A stretch of 64,000 nt of DNA, taken from NCBI RefSeq assembly GCF_000003815.2, contig NC_049992.1, positions 5,891,094 through 5,955,093 of the forward strand. Reading direction: 5' to 3'. Position numbers and translations under genes: made by a program. Of the stretch, positions 23,201 through 38,200 are shown one piece after another. This stretch comes from Branchiostoma floridae (Eukaryota; Chordata; Leptocardii; Amphioxiformes; Branchiostomatidae). The notes below the pieces were generated by a model. That model was given only the letters and a program-made list of their open reading frames with translations. It was not told where the DNA came from and did not search any database. How positions within the stretch are numbered: position 1 is the stretch's first letter; every line of letters begins with the position of its first letter.

Positions 23201-26200
23201 ATCCTTGTAATGGCTAGAGATTTTCGTGCAAGACATCCTATTTATGAACTGATGACTTGTTCTTGTTTTAGTGGACAACCTTATCAAGCCTAAACTTCTC
23301 AAGACACTGCAGAGTCACTTAGACAACATCTCAATAACTCCAGAGCCTTCACTCGTCAAGTTCGAGGAAGATCTTTGCAAGAAAGCCAACGATGACCGTC
23401 TAGAAAGGGTCAGTAGAATTTTTTTCTTAGACATTTGTTTAATTTTTATTTTTCATTCATCCGTTTTGTATTGTTTCAATCAGTGCAGTTGTTCTAAAGT
23501 ACTAGGGCAGTCATTGTGATGTTAAGATAAACCGTAATACGGTATTTAACATTATGAATAATATTGTATTAGATCTAGCCTGTATATTAGTTAATATCAC
23601 AATCATGCTAAATAACATTTGTTTTTGCACAATGTTATAATAGGACGTCCATGGGTCTAATGTGTCGTTGGTAAGTCAGTTTGGACGAGAGCCACATAAC
23701 CCTTCATTAAACCAATCTCACTCACTAACAAAGAAAAGACTAAAATTTTGCAGTGGTATCTGCTGTGTCTCTGTAATCTCAGTCAAAATGAATTTGATAT
23801 GAACTCAGTCTGGATGAATATTTATTGAGACTTTCAATATTTAATATAACAGCCAAATGTAAACAAATCAAATGTTTACTTTCATGATTCCACCTGCCTT
23901 TAGTTAGGACCTACATGTGCATGTAGTTCACCATTTATGAAACGGTGAACATGTACTGAATTCTTAAATGTACAAAACTAAGCACTTTAAATCTCCAGGA
24001 TGCTGGTGTTCCATTGTTTCTTTTTAATTGCAGTTACCATGTGGAATTATGAGAGTTCAAGTGCCAAAACTTGACATGTTTTGGAAATTGCTTGAATGAC
24101 CCAAAACAAATTGACAGTGATTTTGGTTCAGTCAAATTTAGAAATGGTTTCTGATTTTTGAAACTTCTGAAAACAAAAGAAAAGGGGTTAAATCTTGATA
24201 AGTTTGTCACATAAATCTCGAATGTGCACTAATATCTTCTTATAACCATAAATTACTAAAACGCAACATTGCTCGAAATTGCAAACATCATATTTAATTT
24301 AACGAATGACACAATAAGTTTAACATTGATGTTAAGTTTGATGTTCCTTTTAACTAATATTATTTCTTCCTAAAATGTTAGTAACATAATTTTAACATTT
24401 CACAAATTAAAATGATTAAAAGCTCTGACATTTTCGTTACAAATAAGTATGTACTCACAGATTAATCAATAGCCATCATTTGTCATGATCAATGATAACA
24501 CTTATTACTTCTTTTGTCTACTGTGACCTAAATTTCAACCCACTGCTCACTACTATATTTTTTCTTTGAACATACACCTGTAATGAAGCCTATAGCTTTA
24601 CCTCCTGACTTGCATCTTGTTTGTAAATATATTGCATATTTACTCAGTCTTTGAGATCACAAGACTATAGGACTGGTCCAAGATTTGTTTGGGTCTCCTC
24701 CCCCTGCCTCCCTTTGGAGTGTTTTGTGCTATGAATCTATGACTGTATATTTCTTGTCGTATACCTTCCTTTAATCCTCATCTTGTAGAGTAGAGTCTAT
24801 ATGAACTACTGTCTACATTGTTGTAGAGTGCTCATACACTAACATTATGTTACAGGACAACATTGGTCCCTCTGATGGCTCAACTGTCAATGTTGTGGAA
24901 AGGAGGTTACAGGTAAGGTGTACAGTCATGCGTATTTGATATGTTTTCATTAATGCTTTGTAGTACTAACTTAAGGTAATCATATGGTCAAAAAGCAGTT
25001 ACTCATTACGACAAGCAGCTTGATATGATTCTTGAAACAGTCAGACTTTTCAACTATCATCCACTAGTTTTTGTCACTGACACTGAAGGGATTTGGAAGA
25101 AACTGGTCTTTTATACCCTAACTGTACAATGTATGTAAATGAGGACAATTTTAGCTGTCCAATAATCAACATTGTCAGACAAAGTCAAGCTGTCTCAATT
25201 TTGGATTTCAATGGAAAGCAAAGCTAAGTCACAGTTGATGCAAATGAGTTAATTAGCTCCTGTTGTTTTAGTTGCATAGGAGGATGGTAAATAAGGGAGC
25301 TGCAGTTTTTTTCATTGGCATTTCCTCCTGTGTTTTGTGTGTAGATTGGAATCCACAATGGCTGGGGGTATGTACAGAAGCCACAGGTTGTGATCCTGGC
25401 TCCAGAGGTGGAGACACAGGGCAGGGCCAGGTCTGGGAGCATCGGCAAGGGCCACAGGAGGACACCATCCTTTGGGTCCAAGTAAGGATGCTGTACAATT
25501 ACTCTAATTTTGAATAGTTAGCATGAAAGCTCATCTGTGTTGATATAATTAATACATATCGAAGTTTTTCAACTGTCATACAACACAAAATTTTCTCACC
25601 TCAAATTTTCGGTTGTACATCCGTCGACCTTCTTCAGGAGCAAAATTTTGTATTGTATCACAGTTGAAAAACTTCAATAGTTTGAATAGTAGATAACCTA
25701 CTTGTAGTGTCTGCTTATTATCAATAGCCTAGCCACTTGGCCATGTGATGCCACACAAGGCCAGCAGACATAAGACTGAAAAGTTGCTGATTTTGATGCG
25801 AAGAAATTAGTAGAATTATGCAGATAGAACATGTGACGTTAGTGAGCAGTGGATCATAAGTTGCAGAGACTCTAGTCTTTGCATATGGTGCCCCCCCCCC
25901 CAATCTATGTTGAGGGATTGAGGGTTTTAAAACCCTAATAAAAAAAATTATATATAGATGGCTAATTTTTTCCTCCTGCAAAAAAGGCTAATTCTACATG
26001 TGTCCAAGATTCTTCCTTTGCCCTGAGATACGGAGGATCAAGGTGACTCTATATGGAGTAAAATTCCGAGGTTGTGGAACTTTGCCATTTTGGGCTTTAT
26101 AGCACTCTTGAGTAAAATAATATGGATTGAAGGTGACACTAAGTATTATGATGCCCATATTGCTGTACAAAATTAATGTATTTCAAGCCAACATACAAGT

Positions 26201-29200
26201 GAGTGACACTGTGCATTGTTTACAGGTCATCGCTAGGCAACAGCAGCTGCCTGGTGGCGCGAAGCCAGGTGCAGCTGTCAGACCTGGCCCAGGATGCATC
26301 ATTCGCCATCGTGTTCCAAGTGGAGTATACGCTCTCCGTGCCGTTCGCCTTATCGGGGGCAAAGGTCAGGGCAAACACACTTTTTTTCTGCACTTCTTTT
26401 TAATGAGCTACTAGTAATGTTCAACGCCAGCCCAGTTTGGGGCTCTGAACTTACATGTACAATAATTGTTACAGTAACAGCATCTCTTCTCCCTACAGGT
26501 GGTATCTCACTGCACTTGGGGCACCGGTGTGGCACTGCGGGGTTCGAAAGATTACTCAACAAATTTCAGAGATAAAGAACAAATCTCTGTACATTTTGTG
26601 TACTTTGTTGATTTCTAAGTCATAGTTTTGCGTATTACCCAATATCTAAATTTGAAAAAAATCTGTTGTGAGTGAACGAACCCCACAATGCCGTTCCAGT
26701 GCCCCAAGTGCAGTGAGATACCTTAAATCAGAAACTTGTCAATGAGCTTACTAGGAAAGCTCGACTGTATGTTGTCTGACTCTTATAATCAAAGATAATA
26801 AATTTTTTTTCCAAAATAATAAACTGAAAATCATGTTGTAACTCTTGTTTTTGAGTGAGGCTGTGAACATTTTGATGCCTCAATGTACAATGCAATATGT
26901 ACATTGTGTTTAACTTAAAATATAATTCTAATCCACATTTTTAGTATCCCTTCTCTCCTATTAGCACATGCGAAGGCAAAATTACAGAGAGTGGCAAGTA
27001 TGTGGTCAAGTTGTCCATGACCTCAGCTAATGACGCCTTGAAGTTAAAACTCTTTGACACAACGCATTGGTGTGCTTGGACTTTGCATCAAATGCCTATT
27101 ACGTATACAATGGAGCTGCAGCAGTCTTTTGCATTTGCAACTTAGAAATTGATTATTATAGAAATTAAGCTGCTTCAATGCTTATATTGGCTGCCTATCG
27201 TCTGCTGAGGCTGACTCGATGCGTTCTGCGGTGAGCTGACTGAGGACTGAAAAGATTTCTTTTTCTACAAATTATTCTGGTTGTTACTTGAATAGTTGTA
27301 ATAATGATACGTTGTAACTTGAGCTGTGTTACAGCAGGGCAGCAGATGGATCCTGACTATCCATCACAATTAGCAGCCCATCCAATGACAGCATAGCATT
27401 TCCTGGTTTGACCAATAAAAAACGGGCTGCATGACTTTCATATTAAGTCTATGGTCCTTGGTTCTCATTATGCTTCTGTCGGCGGCAAGTTCTTCCTATT
27501 TCTTATTTCTGTGGCTGGATGACAACATGGGTTTTTATTCATTAACAGGAACAAGTTTAAGGTGTTGCTCCCTGTTCAGTATGATAACTGTATGACTATG
27601 AAGCTATAAGCCCCCCCCCTCCCTTCCCCTCGACAGGACTTGACCCTAATCCTTAAGACTCTAAACCTACTGGACTCCACATGGCCGAGGACACCTATAG
27701 CTACTGCAACAACTGCTTTCTGGTGCATACTAGTAGCAGGGCTCGAAATACTTCTTTTGCATACCTGCACTAGTGCAGGTAACATTAATATCTAAAATTA
27801 CCAGACCAAAAAAAAAACTAAATATTTCCCCTCTATCTCTCCCAGCTGTCTGGCAGCATGTCTAGAGCCCAGACCATCACAGTGCCCGTCCTGTGGGTCT
27901 CCTGGTGTCCGTTCACGGCGTCAGGGCGGCCCGACGTTACCGTGGCGATGAGGAGCGGGTCTGCGCCCAATCCCGACAACGTGATGATGTTCTGTCAGAG
28001 GTCAGGGTCAGAGCAGCAGAGCGCGGGGTCAATCAAGTTTACCTTTAGAAGGGATGATGTAAGTACTTAATTTATAATCACAGAAATGTGTGATGTAATG
28101 CAACACTCAACAGTAGAGACATCTAAAACAGTCAGTTCTATCATGTCCTGACTCTATATCTGTCTATAGAAAATACTGTGCAGTAGAGAAGCTGTGTTTA
28201 CTAACTTATATTCAAAATGCACTTTCCCACATACACAGTCATGCACACATCCAAATGATGCATAACATATATCTTTCTTGGCACAGATAAAGATAGTCGG
28301 TGTGAAAATATCAATTTTCCTACAATATGATTTTGGGTGAAGAGATTAAGTACACTTAGTTTAGTAGATATTCTGTTGTTGTTACATGTAATAATTATAA
28401 TCCCTATCACTTGTCTTGTATTGTGCCTAATGCGATTTTTGTGCAATTCCCATGACTAATTCACCTTTATCCGTAGGGTAACTTATATCCGTTGTTTTTA
28501 CTAACAGGACAGTGGTCTCAAACTGCAATATCTCAAAAATATTGCAATTTCAAACCACGGTCTATGAGAAGTGAAAAAGCACTATAAATAGATCTTTTCT
28601 CTTCAGGAGCCACCAAAGCCACCAGATGCGCAGGACCAATTTTCAAGCCAAATGGTATGTATGTATGTTGGCTTTGATCAATTCAATAGGCTTATTAGCT
28701 AATCATCTTGGTATAGACCCTTCATTCATTGTGTTACAATGGAGTCTAATTATACAATGTATCTGATTCAAGTACACACACATAATGATCCTATGTAAGA
28801 GTCAGATAGCATAGTGTAGTAAATGATACTAGGTTTATCTGATTTTGAAGTATTTAGAAACAGATGATTGTTACCAAAGATGTTTTTAAGATTTTCTAAA
28901 AAAAAAATGAGGAAGGGAGTACGGGAGCCCTGGTAACCAAGACAGGCTAGCAGTCACTCACAGACTACCTTTCCTTTTGGATGCAGCTCAAATAATGAGA
29001 TCAAGTTTAAAGTGATCTCAAAAAGCCTGTTTGTGTCCCACCAGTTACAGATCCCAGGCCAGCACTACGCGCCGTCGGTTCACTCGGAGACGTCAGACGG
29101 CAGCTTCATGCAGGAGCGACCAACCACTGTGTCCAGCCGACCTCCGCTACCCAGCAGTGCGAAGGGCAGTCCCAGGACAGAACACAGGTTGTTTACTTGT

Positions 29201-32200
29201 TGTTGTTTTTTGTTGATTAGACAGTCTATAAGAAGCAGAGCAGGATGTAGGTACTCATGGAAAATGATACATCTTTACCCAAATACATTGTTAATATTAT
29301 CGTAGATAAATAAGATTATGTTAAAGGAGTGTAAGATCTGTAATTTTGCAAGGCAATACCACTTCAGTTTCATGGATAGTGTTCTCAGTGTGAATGTCAT
29401 TCAGCACCAGGGACAGCAATGCTAGTGTGAATGTCATTCAGTTCCATTTATAGTGTTTTCAGTGTGAATGCTTTTCAGCACCGGGTAAAACAGTGTTCGT
29501 GTAAATGTCTATCACTCCAAGGAAAGGGGCAGTGTTAGTGTGGATGTCTATCAGCACCAAGGAAAGGGACTATGTTAGTGTGACTGTCTATCAGAACCAA
29601 GGAAATGGACAGTGTTAGTGTGAATGTCTATCAGCACCAAGGAAATGGACAGTGTTAGTGTGAATGTCTATCAGAACCAAGGAAATGGACAATGTTAGTG
29701 TGAATGTCTATCAGCACCAAGAAAAGGGACAATGTTAATGTGAATTCCTATCAGCACTAAGAAAAGGGATATTGTTAGTGTGGATGAATACCAGCACCAA
29801 AGAAAGGGACAGGGTTAGTGTGAATGTCTATCAGCACCAAGGAAAGAGACAGTGTTAGCGTGAATGTCTATCTGATTCAGCACCAAAGAAAGTGACAGTG
29901 TTAGTGTGAATGTCTGTCAGCACCAAGGAAAGGGACAGTGTTAGTGTGAATGTCTATCACCCCCAAGGAAAGGGACATTGTTAGTGTGTATGTCTATCAG
30001 TACCAAGAAAAGAGACAGTGTTAGTGTGTATGTCTTTACCCTAATTAGTGTGAATGTCATTCAGCACCAGGGACAGCAGTGTCTGTGTGAATGTCTATCA
30101 GCACTAAGGAAAGAGACAGTGTTAGTTTATATATCTTTACCCTAATTAGTGTGAATGTCATTCTGCACCAGGGACAGCAGTGTCCTTGTGAATGCCATTC
30201 AGCACCCCAAAACCACTAACATTAACCTGTATAGCTTTATACATTTCTGCATTTGCAGTATAGTAGTAACATCTTTTTGTTATTCTCATGTGTTGGAGTG
30301 GAAGAAGACTCATCTGATCTAAATTTGTTGCTCTTTATCCCCTCTAGACTACCAGCCTACAGTACCCCCCTGCCTGGAAGTCTCCCCCCTCCCCTGTCCT
30401 ACCCCACCATCTCCCTCCCGTACCCCCTCCAGCCCAACACTACCCCCCCTCACATGCTGGGAGACACGGCCATGGAGACATCAGACATGCAGGTCTGTGG
30501 TCTAGCAATTTGAACTAGGTTTCAATTAGGGTTGGTACCGGTACAGAAAATTCAGGTCCAGGTCTGGTTCAGGTCCAGAGGATCAGGTCCAGGTCTGGAC
30601 CTGAACCTGGACCTGATTCAGTATGTGAAAAATTGTGAATGGACAATACTCAAAACAATGGTCCATTTCGCTACAAAGAAATCTGTTTGAGGAATATTCG
30701 ACTCCCACTGGCGTTTTAAAATCCTACAAGACTAACTACCTCTGTACGATTGACTGTAAAACTTGGTAGAAATGACTATAGACTCTACGCTGCTTCTCCC
30801 TTGTTATTTTCTTCCACCAGTAAGCCCCAAAACGTGTGAATGTCTGATCATATAATCTGTTCATTTTCCAATACATAGCCAATGTAGGTAGCGTTTTTGC
30901 GGCGAGAACACTATCCCAAACGTGTATTCCATTGTATCACTTTATGACAAAATTGTTTCATCCATGAATTTTAAAGAACGAAAAAAGATTCTTCTTTACC
31001 CACCACAAAATTATGTTTGTATGATACACCACATACCCCAACATTTCTACAGTGTCATGTACTTGGCATTCTAGGCCAGATGTTGTCCTTGGGAAAATCG
31101 CTTACCAAGAGTTTCTTACTCCACCTGGAGATAAACATGCCTTGGGTACCTAACTTTTGTAACAGTTGTAGAGTCTGAGGTAAAAGATAACGGAAGAGGG
31201 ATTGGCTCCACCTTTCAATACCATGCCCTAGNNNNNNNNNNNNNNNNNNNNNNNNNNNNNNNNNNNNNNNNNNNNNNNNNNNNNNNNNNNNNNNNNNNNN
31301 NNNNNNNNNNNNNNNNNNNNNNNNNNNNNNNTCAAGGCCTTTGGATTTTTACAGAGGACATGACAGAGCTGACAGAATTGCCGTACACACCCGTACACGC
31401 TCCCATCATGCTCTCTGCCAGGGGGACACAGAGGTGGGCTGCTTGCCTTTGCATGACTTTGTATAGTTTTACGCAGTATGGCTTACTCTAGCAACTGGAT
31501 ACATGTAAGTTTATGTATAATTGTGAAAGTTCTTAGTATGTCAACTGGAAGAGCAGTCAATCTGGGGGTGGGGAAATACAGATCAACCATAACTCAAACA
31601 ACGTCAAATAAAGTGCAAGTGGGGCAATGACATTGCGTGGCGCTTTGAATACATTGTTTATGCATTTATAGATTTCAAAATTGCAGCATGTCCTAATTGT
31701 TTACCTGTTATTTCCATCTTGAAACTGGCTGACTTACTCTAAATGATGTTGAATGCTGAATGCTGCATGCGCATTTTTGTTTTCATGATAAATGCTAAGC
31801 AATGTATCCAGAGTGCCACAGAAGCTTGTTTTCCCATATACACTGCATTATATTAAGAGCTGTTTGAGGTCATTTGAGTTGTTTGAGGTGTTAAGGCAGA
31901 CTGGGTCTTTTATATGTACATGGAGATGCTAAGTCTTAGAAAATGTACATGGCCCCTTAGCTATCGCAATGTTAGAATACGGTCAGGCCAATACCTTTTT
32001 TTAATGTTACAAATATTTTATTAATCACATGTTTGACCCTTAAATCTTCGTTTCTCCAGTGGCCAGGGCTTGTCACGAGCAGCGTACGCTCGACTGTACA
32101 CCGCCGGCTTCCCACCAATCGTGGACAGGCACGGGCAGTCCCCTGAGGTCGTTGACCCCAGTGATCATGTGACAGTGAACCTGGTGCAGGAGCAAGCAGA

Positions 32201-35200
32201 CCCCCTGCGGAGCAATGAGATCATCTTCCAATTCCTTGCCTTCTCAAGGTGATCATCATTGTTATGGTTTGAGTTCTCAGTTATATTACTTTTGAATCTA
32301 AGATCATTATTGTTATGGTTTGAGATCTGAGACTGTTATATCACTGTTGAATCTAAGTTCATTATTGTTACAGTTTTAAGATCTCATATTATTTTTTGAA
32401 TCTAAGTTCATTATAATTGTCATGGCTATATTGAAATCACTTTTGTTATTTTTGCTGTCATTTTGTTGGATGGTCCCCCAACTCTTCTATGTTTTTGTTT
32501 ATTTGAAAACCCAATAAAAAAAATTTAAAAAAAAAAGACTAATTATAGAGATTGTTTGTAGCACTTTCCATGATCAGTTTCCCAAATTTTTGAATGTTGA
32601 TCGTTAATCAAAGAGCTTGTTTGTAGCACTTTCAATAATCATTTTTACAATTTTGATGATCAATAATGATGTATAGATAGAATTGAAGTAGTACCTTCAA
32701 GTTGGTAACTTCAGTTTTAGGGAATGCATCTAGTCAAATTCGACCTGTGGGAAGGCCCGAACCAAAGGGCGATATGGAATACCCCTTGTTGTATTTTGTT
32801 TATATCATGCTAACCAGAGAAAATCGCAGAAAGAGAGAGCAAAAGACGTGTCACCAAATTCACATCGTGTACACAACTTCATCAATTCAAACATAAGAAT
32901 ATGGCAAAAGAAGAAATGCTGGTTCAAATTTTTGACAGCGGTGCACTCAAGCGAGTTTGAATTATTTGAATCCAATTATAGAGCCCCAGGAAGTACTGTA
33001 AAATACAGACCAGTCAGAACACTGATATAGAATGTAAATATAGACCGGGTATGATATAAACAATGTCATGTATATTAGATACAGGTACAGAATATTTAAA
33101 TAGACTTCTTTTTTTCAATCTGTACAGGATTCTGTCAGCCCAGCCGAGTGGCTCTATGACCTCCCAGCCCAGCACTGTGTTCTTCACTCTACAGTTCTAC
33201 AGGTTTCCTCCACTCATCACGGAGAGGTAATTGAAAAAGGAACATCATTTCAAGCTACTTCACATGTAACTCTCATGAAGTAAATAAGTCTACCTTCAGA
33301 TTCTTTGCAAGCAAGAATGTATTCCTTGTTTCCAAATCTGCATAAAAAGATGTTACTCTAACTTGTACTTGACAATGTAAGTATATTGTAAGTTTTTTGA
33401 TACCTGTCAATGATTGAAAACTAAAATACAACTAACAGTGTACAGTTCTTCATCTGATTACATTCAATCACGATAAGAGAGGGAAGTTTAATAAGTAATA
33501 GGCTTCGAAACAAAATACACCCTTCTGATGCTGTTATATATCAAATGTTTAAAACGTCATGCTACTACTAGTCTTAATCACTGTAACAGTGATGCACTGG
33601 TTTCTTCTCAAAAGTACATTTTTCGCAAGCGACAGTGCCAGGTTCCGAACCAGGTGCCGTGTTTACTATGACATCATAGACAGAATGAAAATCACTACTG
33701 CTTCATTGATGCTTTAATGTTGTTTTTCAGACTCCTGCTGGGCACCGCAGACAAGCAGCTAACCTCCGACCCCGGCTCCATGCCTTGTATCCTGTATAGA
33801 ATCAACAAAGATGGGACAGTGGTACAGACTCCCCCTGGCTGTCAGGTGTGGTACTGCAACTGATTCAAGATTACATTTCACTAGTTTATGTAGACCTACT
33901 TATGTCATGAATGTGTGTGGCAGGTTGTAGTTTAGTGTAACCATCAGCTTGTCCAAAACATGTACCTGCAAAGCTGGTATGTTATGCTGAAGGGTGAGTT
34001 TATTGCCTGTACAAAAACAGGAACAGGACCTGGTGTGTTACGCTGATGGGGGGTTATACAGGCTATATAGATACAGCAGAATGTTTCAAAGTTTACCCTT
34101 CATTTTCAAAGATAACCAAGGACTTATACATGCATATGAAGTGAAACACATACAGCAATTATACAAGTCATGTACATTTTGTGTATGAAACCAACAACCT
34201 AATATGCATAATATGCAGAAAAAAATCCAGCTTTCCAGTTAGATTCCCTAATTCTTTCCTTTTCTGTGTAAGATTTCAATTTTCAGAAAATATTGTCATT
34301 ATCTTTGTCGGCCATGTTTTACCCACCATCCCCAGACCAAGTACCACATGGACCCATCCTTCCTGAAGCCTGGAGAAGCCAGACTATTTGTGCAGTATCT
34401 GTCAGTGCAGACCCTGCACATCGATGTCTGGGACGGAGACTCTCTCTTACTCATAGGGTCAGGTGCTATGGATCTCAAGGTAAACAAACAAACAAACAAA
34501 CAAACAAAAATAAACAAACATGTGCGGCTAACATAATGTGTAGAGTAGTAGTGGTATGCCGTGAATCTCAGATGTTTATACATGAAGCATATACAAGGTA
34601 TATGTAGCACCAGGCACAGCACTGTTAGATGTGAAAGTTATTTAGCACAAAGGACCACAATGCTAAAGGATTTTAATGTTAAACTAGGGACAGTAGTGTT
34701 GGTGTGAACGCCATTCAGCACCAGGGACAGTAGTGTCAGTGTGAATGTCATTCAGCACCAGGGACAGCAGTGTCAGTGTGGATGTCATTCAGCACCGGGG
34801 ACCGCAGTGTCAGTGTGAATGTCATTTGGCACAAGGGACAGCGGCCGGCAGTGTCAGTGTGAATGTCATTTGGCACAAGGGACAGCAGTGTCTGTGTGAA
34901 TGTCATTCAGCACCAGGGACAGCAGTACAGTGTGGATGTCATTCAGCACAATGGGCACCAATACCGGATGAGTGTGAATGTCATTTAGCATCAGGGACAG
35001 CAATATCAGTGTAAATGTCATTCAGCACCAGGGACAGCAGTGTCAGTTTGACTGCCATTTATTGCAAGGGACACCAATACCAGTGGGAATGTTCATTATG
35101 GGGGACAACACTATGACTATGAGTGGGAATATCAGCAAAAGGGACTTTTTTTTTGGCAGACTCTGAGGTTTAAAACCCCAGACAACCTCCGCCAGTGTAG

Positions 35201-38200
35201 GGGGTCCTTGGAAACATTTAGGGTGGCTCTTTTTTAGCATTTCCAAAGCCAATACCAAACCACAACAACTGATCTTACTTGTTAAATGCAATATCTATTG
35301 TTTTCCCATGTTTTTCAGCACCTGTGCAGACAGGGTCGTGAAGCTGTCCAGGTGACCCATGAACTTGACATCATTACAACAGAGTACTCTGAGGACACAC
35401 CAACTCTTACAGGGGACCTGGTTAGTGCCTTGTTGTTAGAGTTGTTGAGTTTAAATCCCTGACAGGTCACAATGTTTTGCACTTAGGAAGGACACATTTC
35501 ACCAATGACCTCATGCAATTCAGGTGTAAATGAATACCTAGCTTTAGTTTGTGACAAATAATGCACAATTCTTAAAGCCTTACTTCATGTGTATAGACCA
35601 GGGGAGGCAGTGTGCGACCAGTCGGCGTGAGCACTGTCCTGAAGGGGAGACTACACCTGCGCATGGCTAATGTGGGACACCTGCAGGACAGGTCAAGGGG
35701 AGACGGGGCAGGTAAGTGTCACGCTAGGCACCTGGTACAGGTGAAAAAAACACCTGTTTACAGCACCTGATACCCTCCTTTACTGAGGACCTGATACCCT
35801 CCATCTGATACTGAAGTGTTAAAAACCCTCTTCATCTGAATGAAATAGACTGATTCCATAGCTCTGCTCATTATCGAAACATAGAAATGTAAAGTAAAAA
35901 CAAAAAAATGCAAACATTGTACTCTCTGATTGGTTAAGCTGCTGTTTGCCATTCTCTCATTGGTTGAGCTGCTAATTGTGATGGACAGTCATGTAGGATC
36001 GGTCTATTGTTCGTCACATTGGGATCCTATCCATGCAAGCATTTTCTTTTAAACAAATACAAACTTGCTGCATTTAGATCTACCCTTAGCTGGTGGAAGA
36101 TTAACACGACAACAAGAAAACGACTCATTTGAGCAAATCAGGCCAGGTGCTACATGTACGTAGCAAATAAGTTGTAATAACATAGGCCACACCAATTGGA
36201 AAAGTTGGTTTTATCATGAAAATTTATAAAAAATATTTTATACTCTGTTTCCATGTTAATGTTACCATCTCTGCCATTAATGTCTTATTAGTTAGATTGA
36301 TTTGGCTTTATTTAAAGTTGTAAATCAAATACAAAATGTTTGGAAAATGTGTTACAGTGCAGACCTCATACCAATGTTTCTCCTATTTTTGTTAACCAAC
36401 CATCTATAGTGACAGTTCCAAAACCTCCATCCAGAGTGGTTCTACCTGCATCTGCTCACATGGGGTCTACCACAAGTTCAGGTCAAGGAAGTCCGTGTAA
36501 GTAAAGACGTCCTTAGTGTGACATCTTTAAACTGTACTTTTTGCACTGTATGTCACGTAGCATTAAGCAATTAAACAAGCCCAGCCATGGATCCAGGTGT
36601 GCATGCAGAGGTCAAAGGTTAAGGCCCATCACTTTTTGGACCTTAGAATAGATCAAGTTAGACTTAGAGACTCAGTTGAAATCATAACAGTCGCTCACAG
36701 TTTTGGCACTTTTGAAAAAGACTTGGCTTTCAGTATGAATAAAAGACTTAGAGTAACAACAGTAATACTGTTAATCTCAAAAGCTACCAACAGCAGACTT
36801 GTATGTAAAGAGATTAAAAATAAGTATGCTTTTAACTATCATAAACTAGGACTTAATGTTTGATTTCCAAACCATGGCACACTGATCATTGCACAATGTC
36901 AAAAAGAACAATTTGGAATTTATTCACAATCATTCTATCTTATACAATGCCTATAGCATTGTATATAGATGTCTCTTTTCACTCAGAACTAGACTGCATG
37001 TAAGTTTAAGATGAATTTCCAGTTTTAAGTTAGAAGTGTTAAAAAGAGATGCATTTTTATACATGTCATTATAATTGCAGTGATGAAACAGAAGACTGCG
37101 AAGAGACTGGCAGAGACAGACAACGAGCTTGCACTGGTGCTGACTGCACGGAAGGACCCTAATATCACCCAGCTAGCAAGTTTGGTAAGAAAAATTATGT
37201 TTAAGAAATAAATCATCTGATCATGATATATTAACTGCAACTATGGTATATATGCCTAGTAGATAAATGTTGGTATCAGTCAGTTCTAATCAGCAATGGT
37301 TAGAAATTTACAAACATACCTGTCCCTGGTGCTGAATACTTTTCACTCACAAACATACCTGTCCTTGGTGCTGAATACTTTCCACTCACAAACATTCCTG
37401 TCCTTGGTGCTGAATACTTTCCACTCACAAACATTCCTGTCCTTGGTGCTGAATACTTTCCACTCACAAACATTCCTGTCCTGGTGCTGAATACTTTCCA
37501 CTCACAAACATACCTGTCCTTGGTGCTGAACATTTAACACTCACAAACATACCTGTCCTTGGTACTGAATACTTAACACTCACAAACATACCTGTCCTTG
37601 GTACTGAACATCTAACACTCACAAACATACCTGTCCCTGGTGCTGAACATTTAACACTCACAAACATACCTGTCCCTGGTGCTGAATACTTTCCACTCAC
37701 AAACATACCTGTCACTGGTGCTGAATACTGGACACTCACAAACATACCTGTCCTTGGTGCTGAATACTTAATACTCACAAACATACCTGTCCTTGGTGCT
37801 GAATACTTAATACTCACAAACATACCTGTCCATGCTGCTGAGTACTTTCCACTCACCAACATACCTGTATTTAGTGTTTGAACACTTTCCACTCACAGAA
37901 TACCTTTCCTTTATGTGCTTATATACTTTTTCTACTGCAATAGATATGCAGACTTTTTTTAATTTTTTAATTTCAGTATGTTTAACAAACATGCAGATTT
38001 TTTGAAATCATGGCAAGTTGTTTTGGTCTCGCTAAGTTATAGAGTATGTATGCTACAGTTTGATTGAGACAATATTGAGATTTTCAGAATACTTCAACAT
38101 CTGATTCAACTCTCATAATTCTACTGGATGCCAGAAAAAAAATACAAAATCTAACGTTATCTAAAGGGATGTACAAAAAATCAATGCAGTAACCCTGAGG

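Noticed and set aside
34745..35014. Open frame across minisatellite M2
   Set aside because: Same explanation: repeat-derived, no splice or start context.
37464..37892. 142-codon minus-strand open frame with [13 protein letters not shown] repeats
   Set aside because: The unit is 39 bp (13 codons), so a frame stays open by periodicity. It lies in an NPHP4 intron and shares its core with two other non-coding minisatellites.
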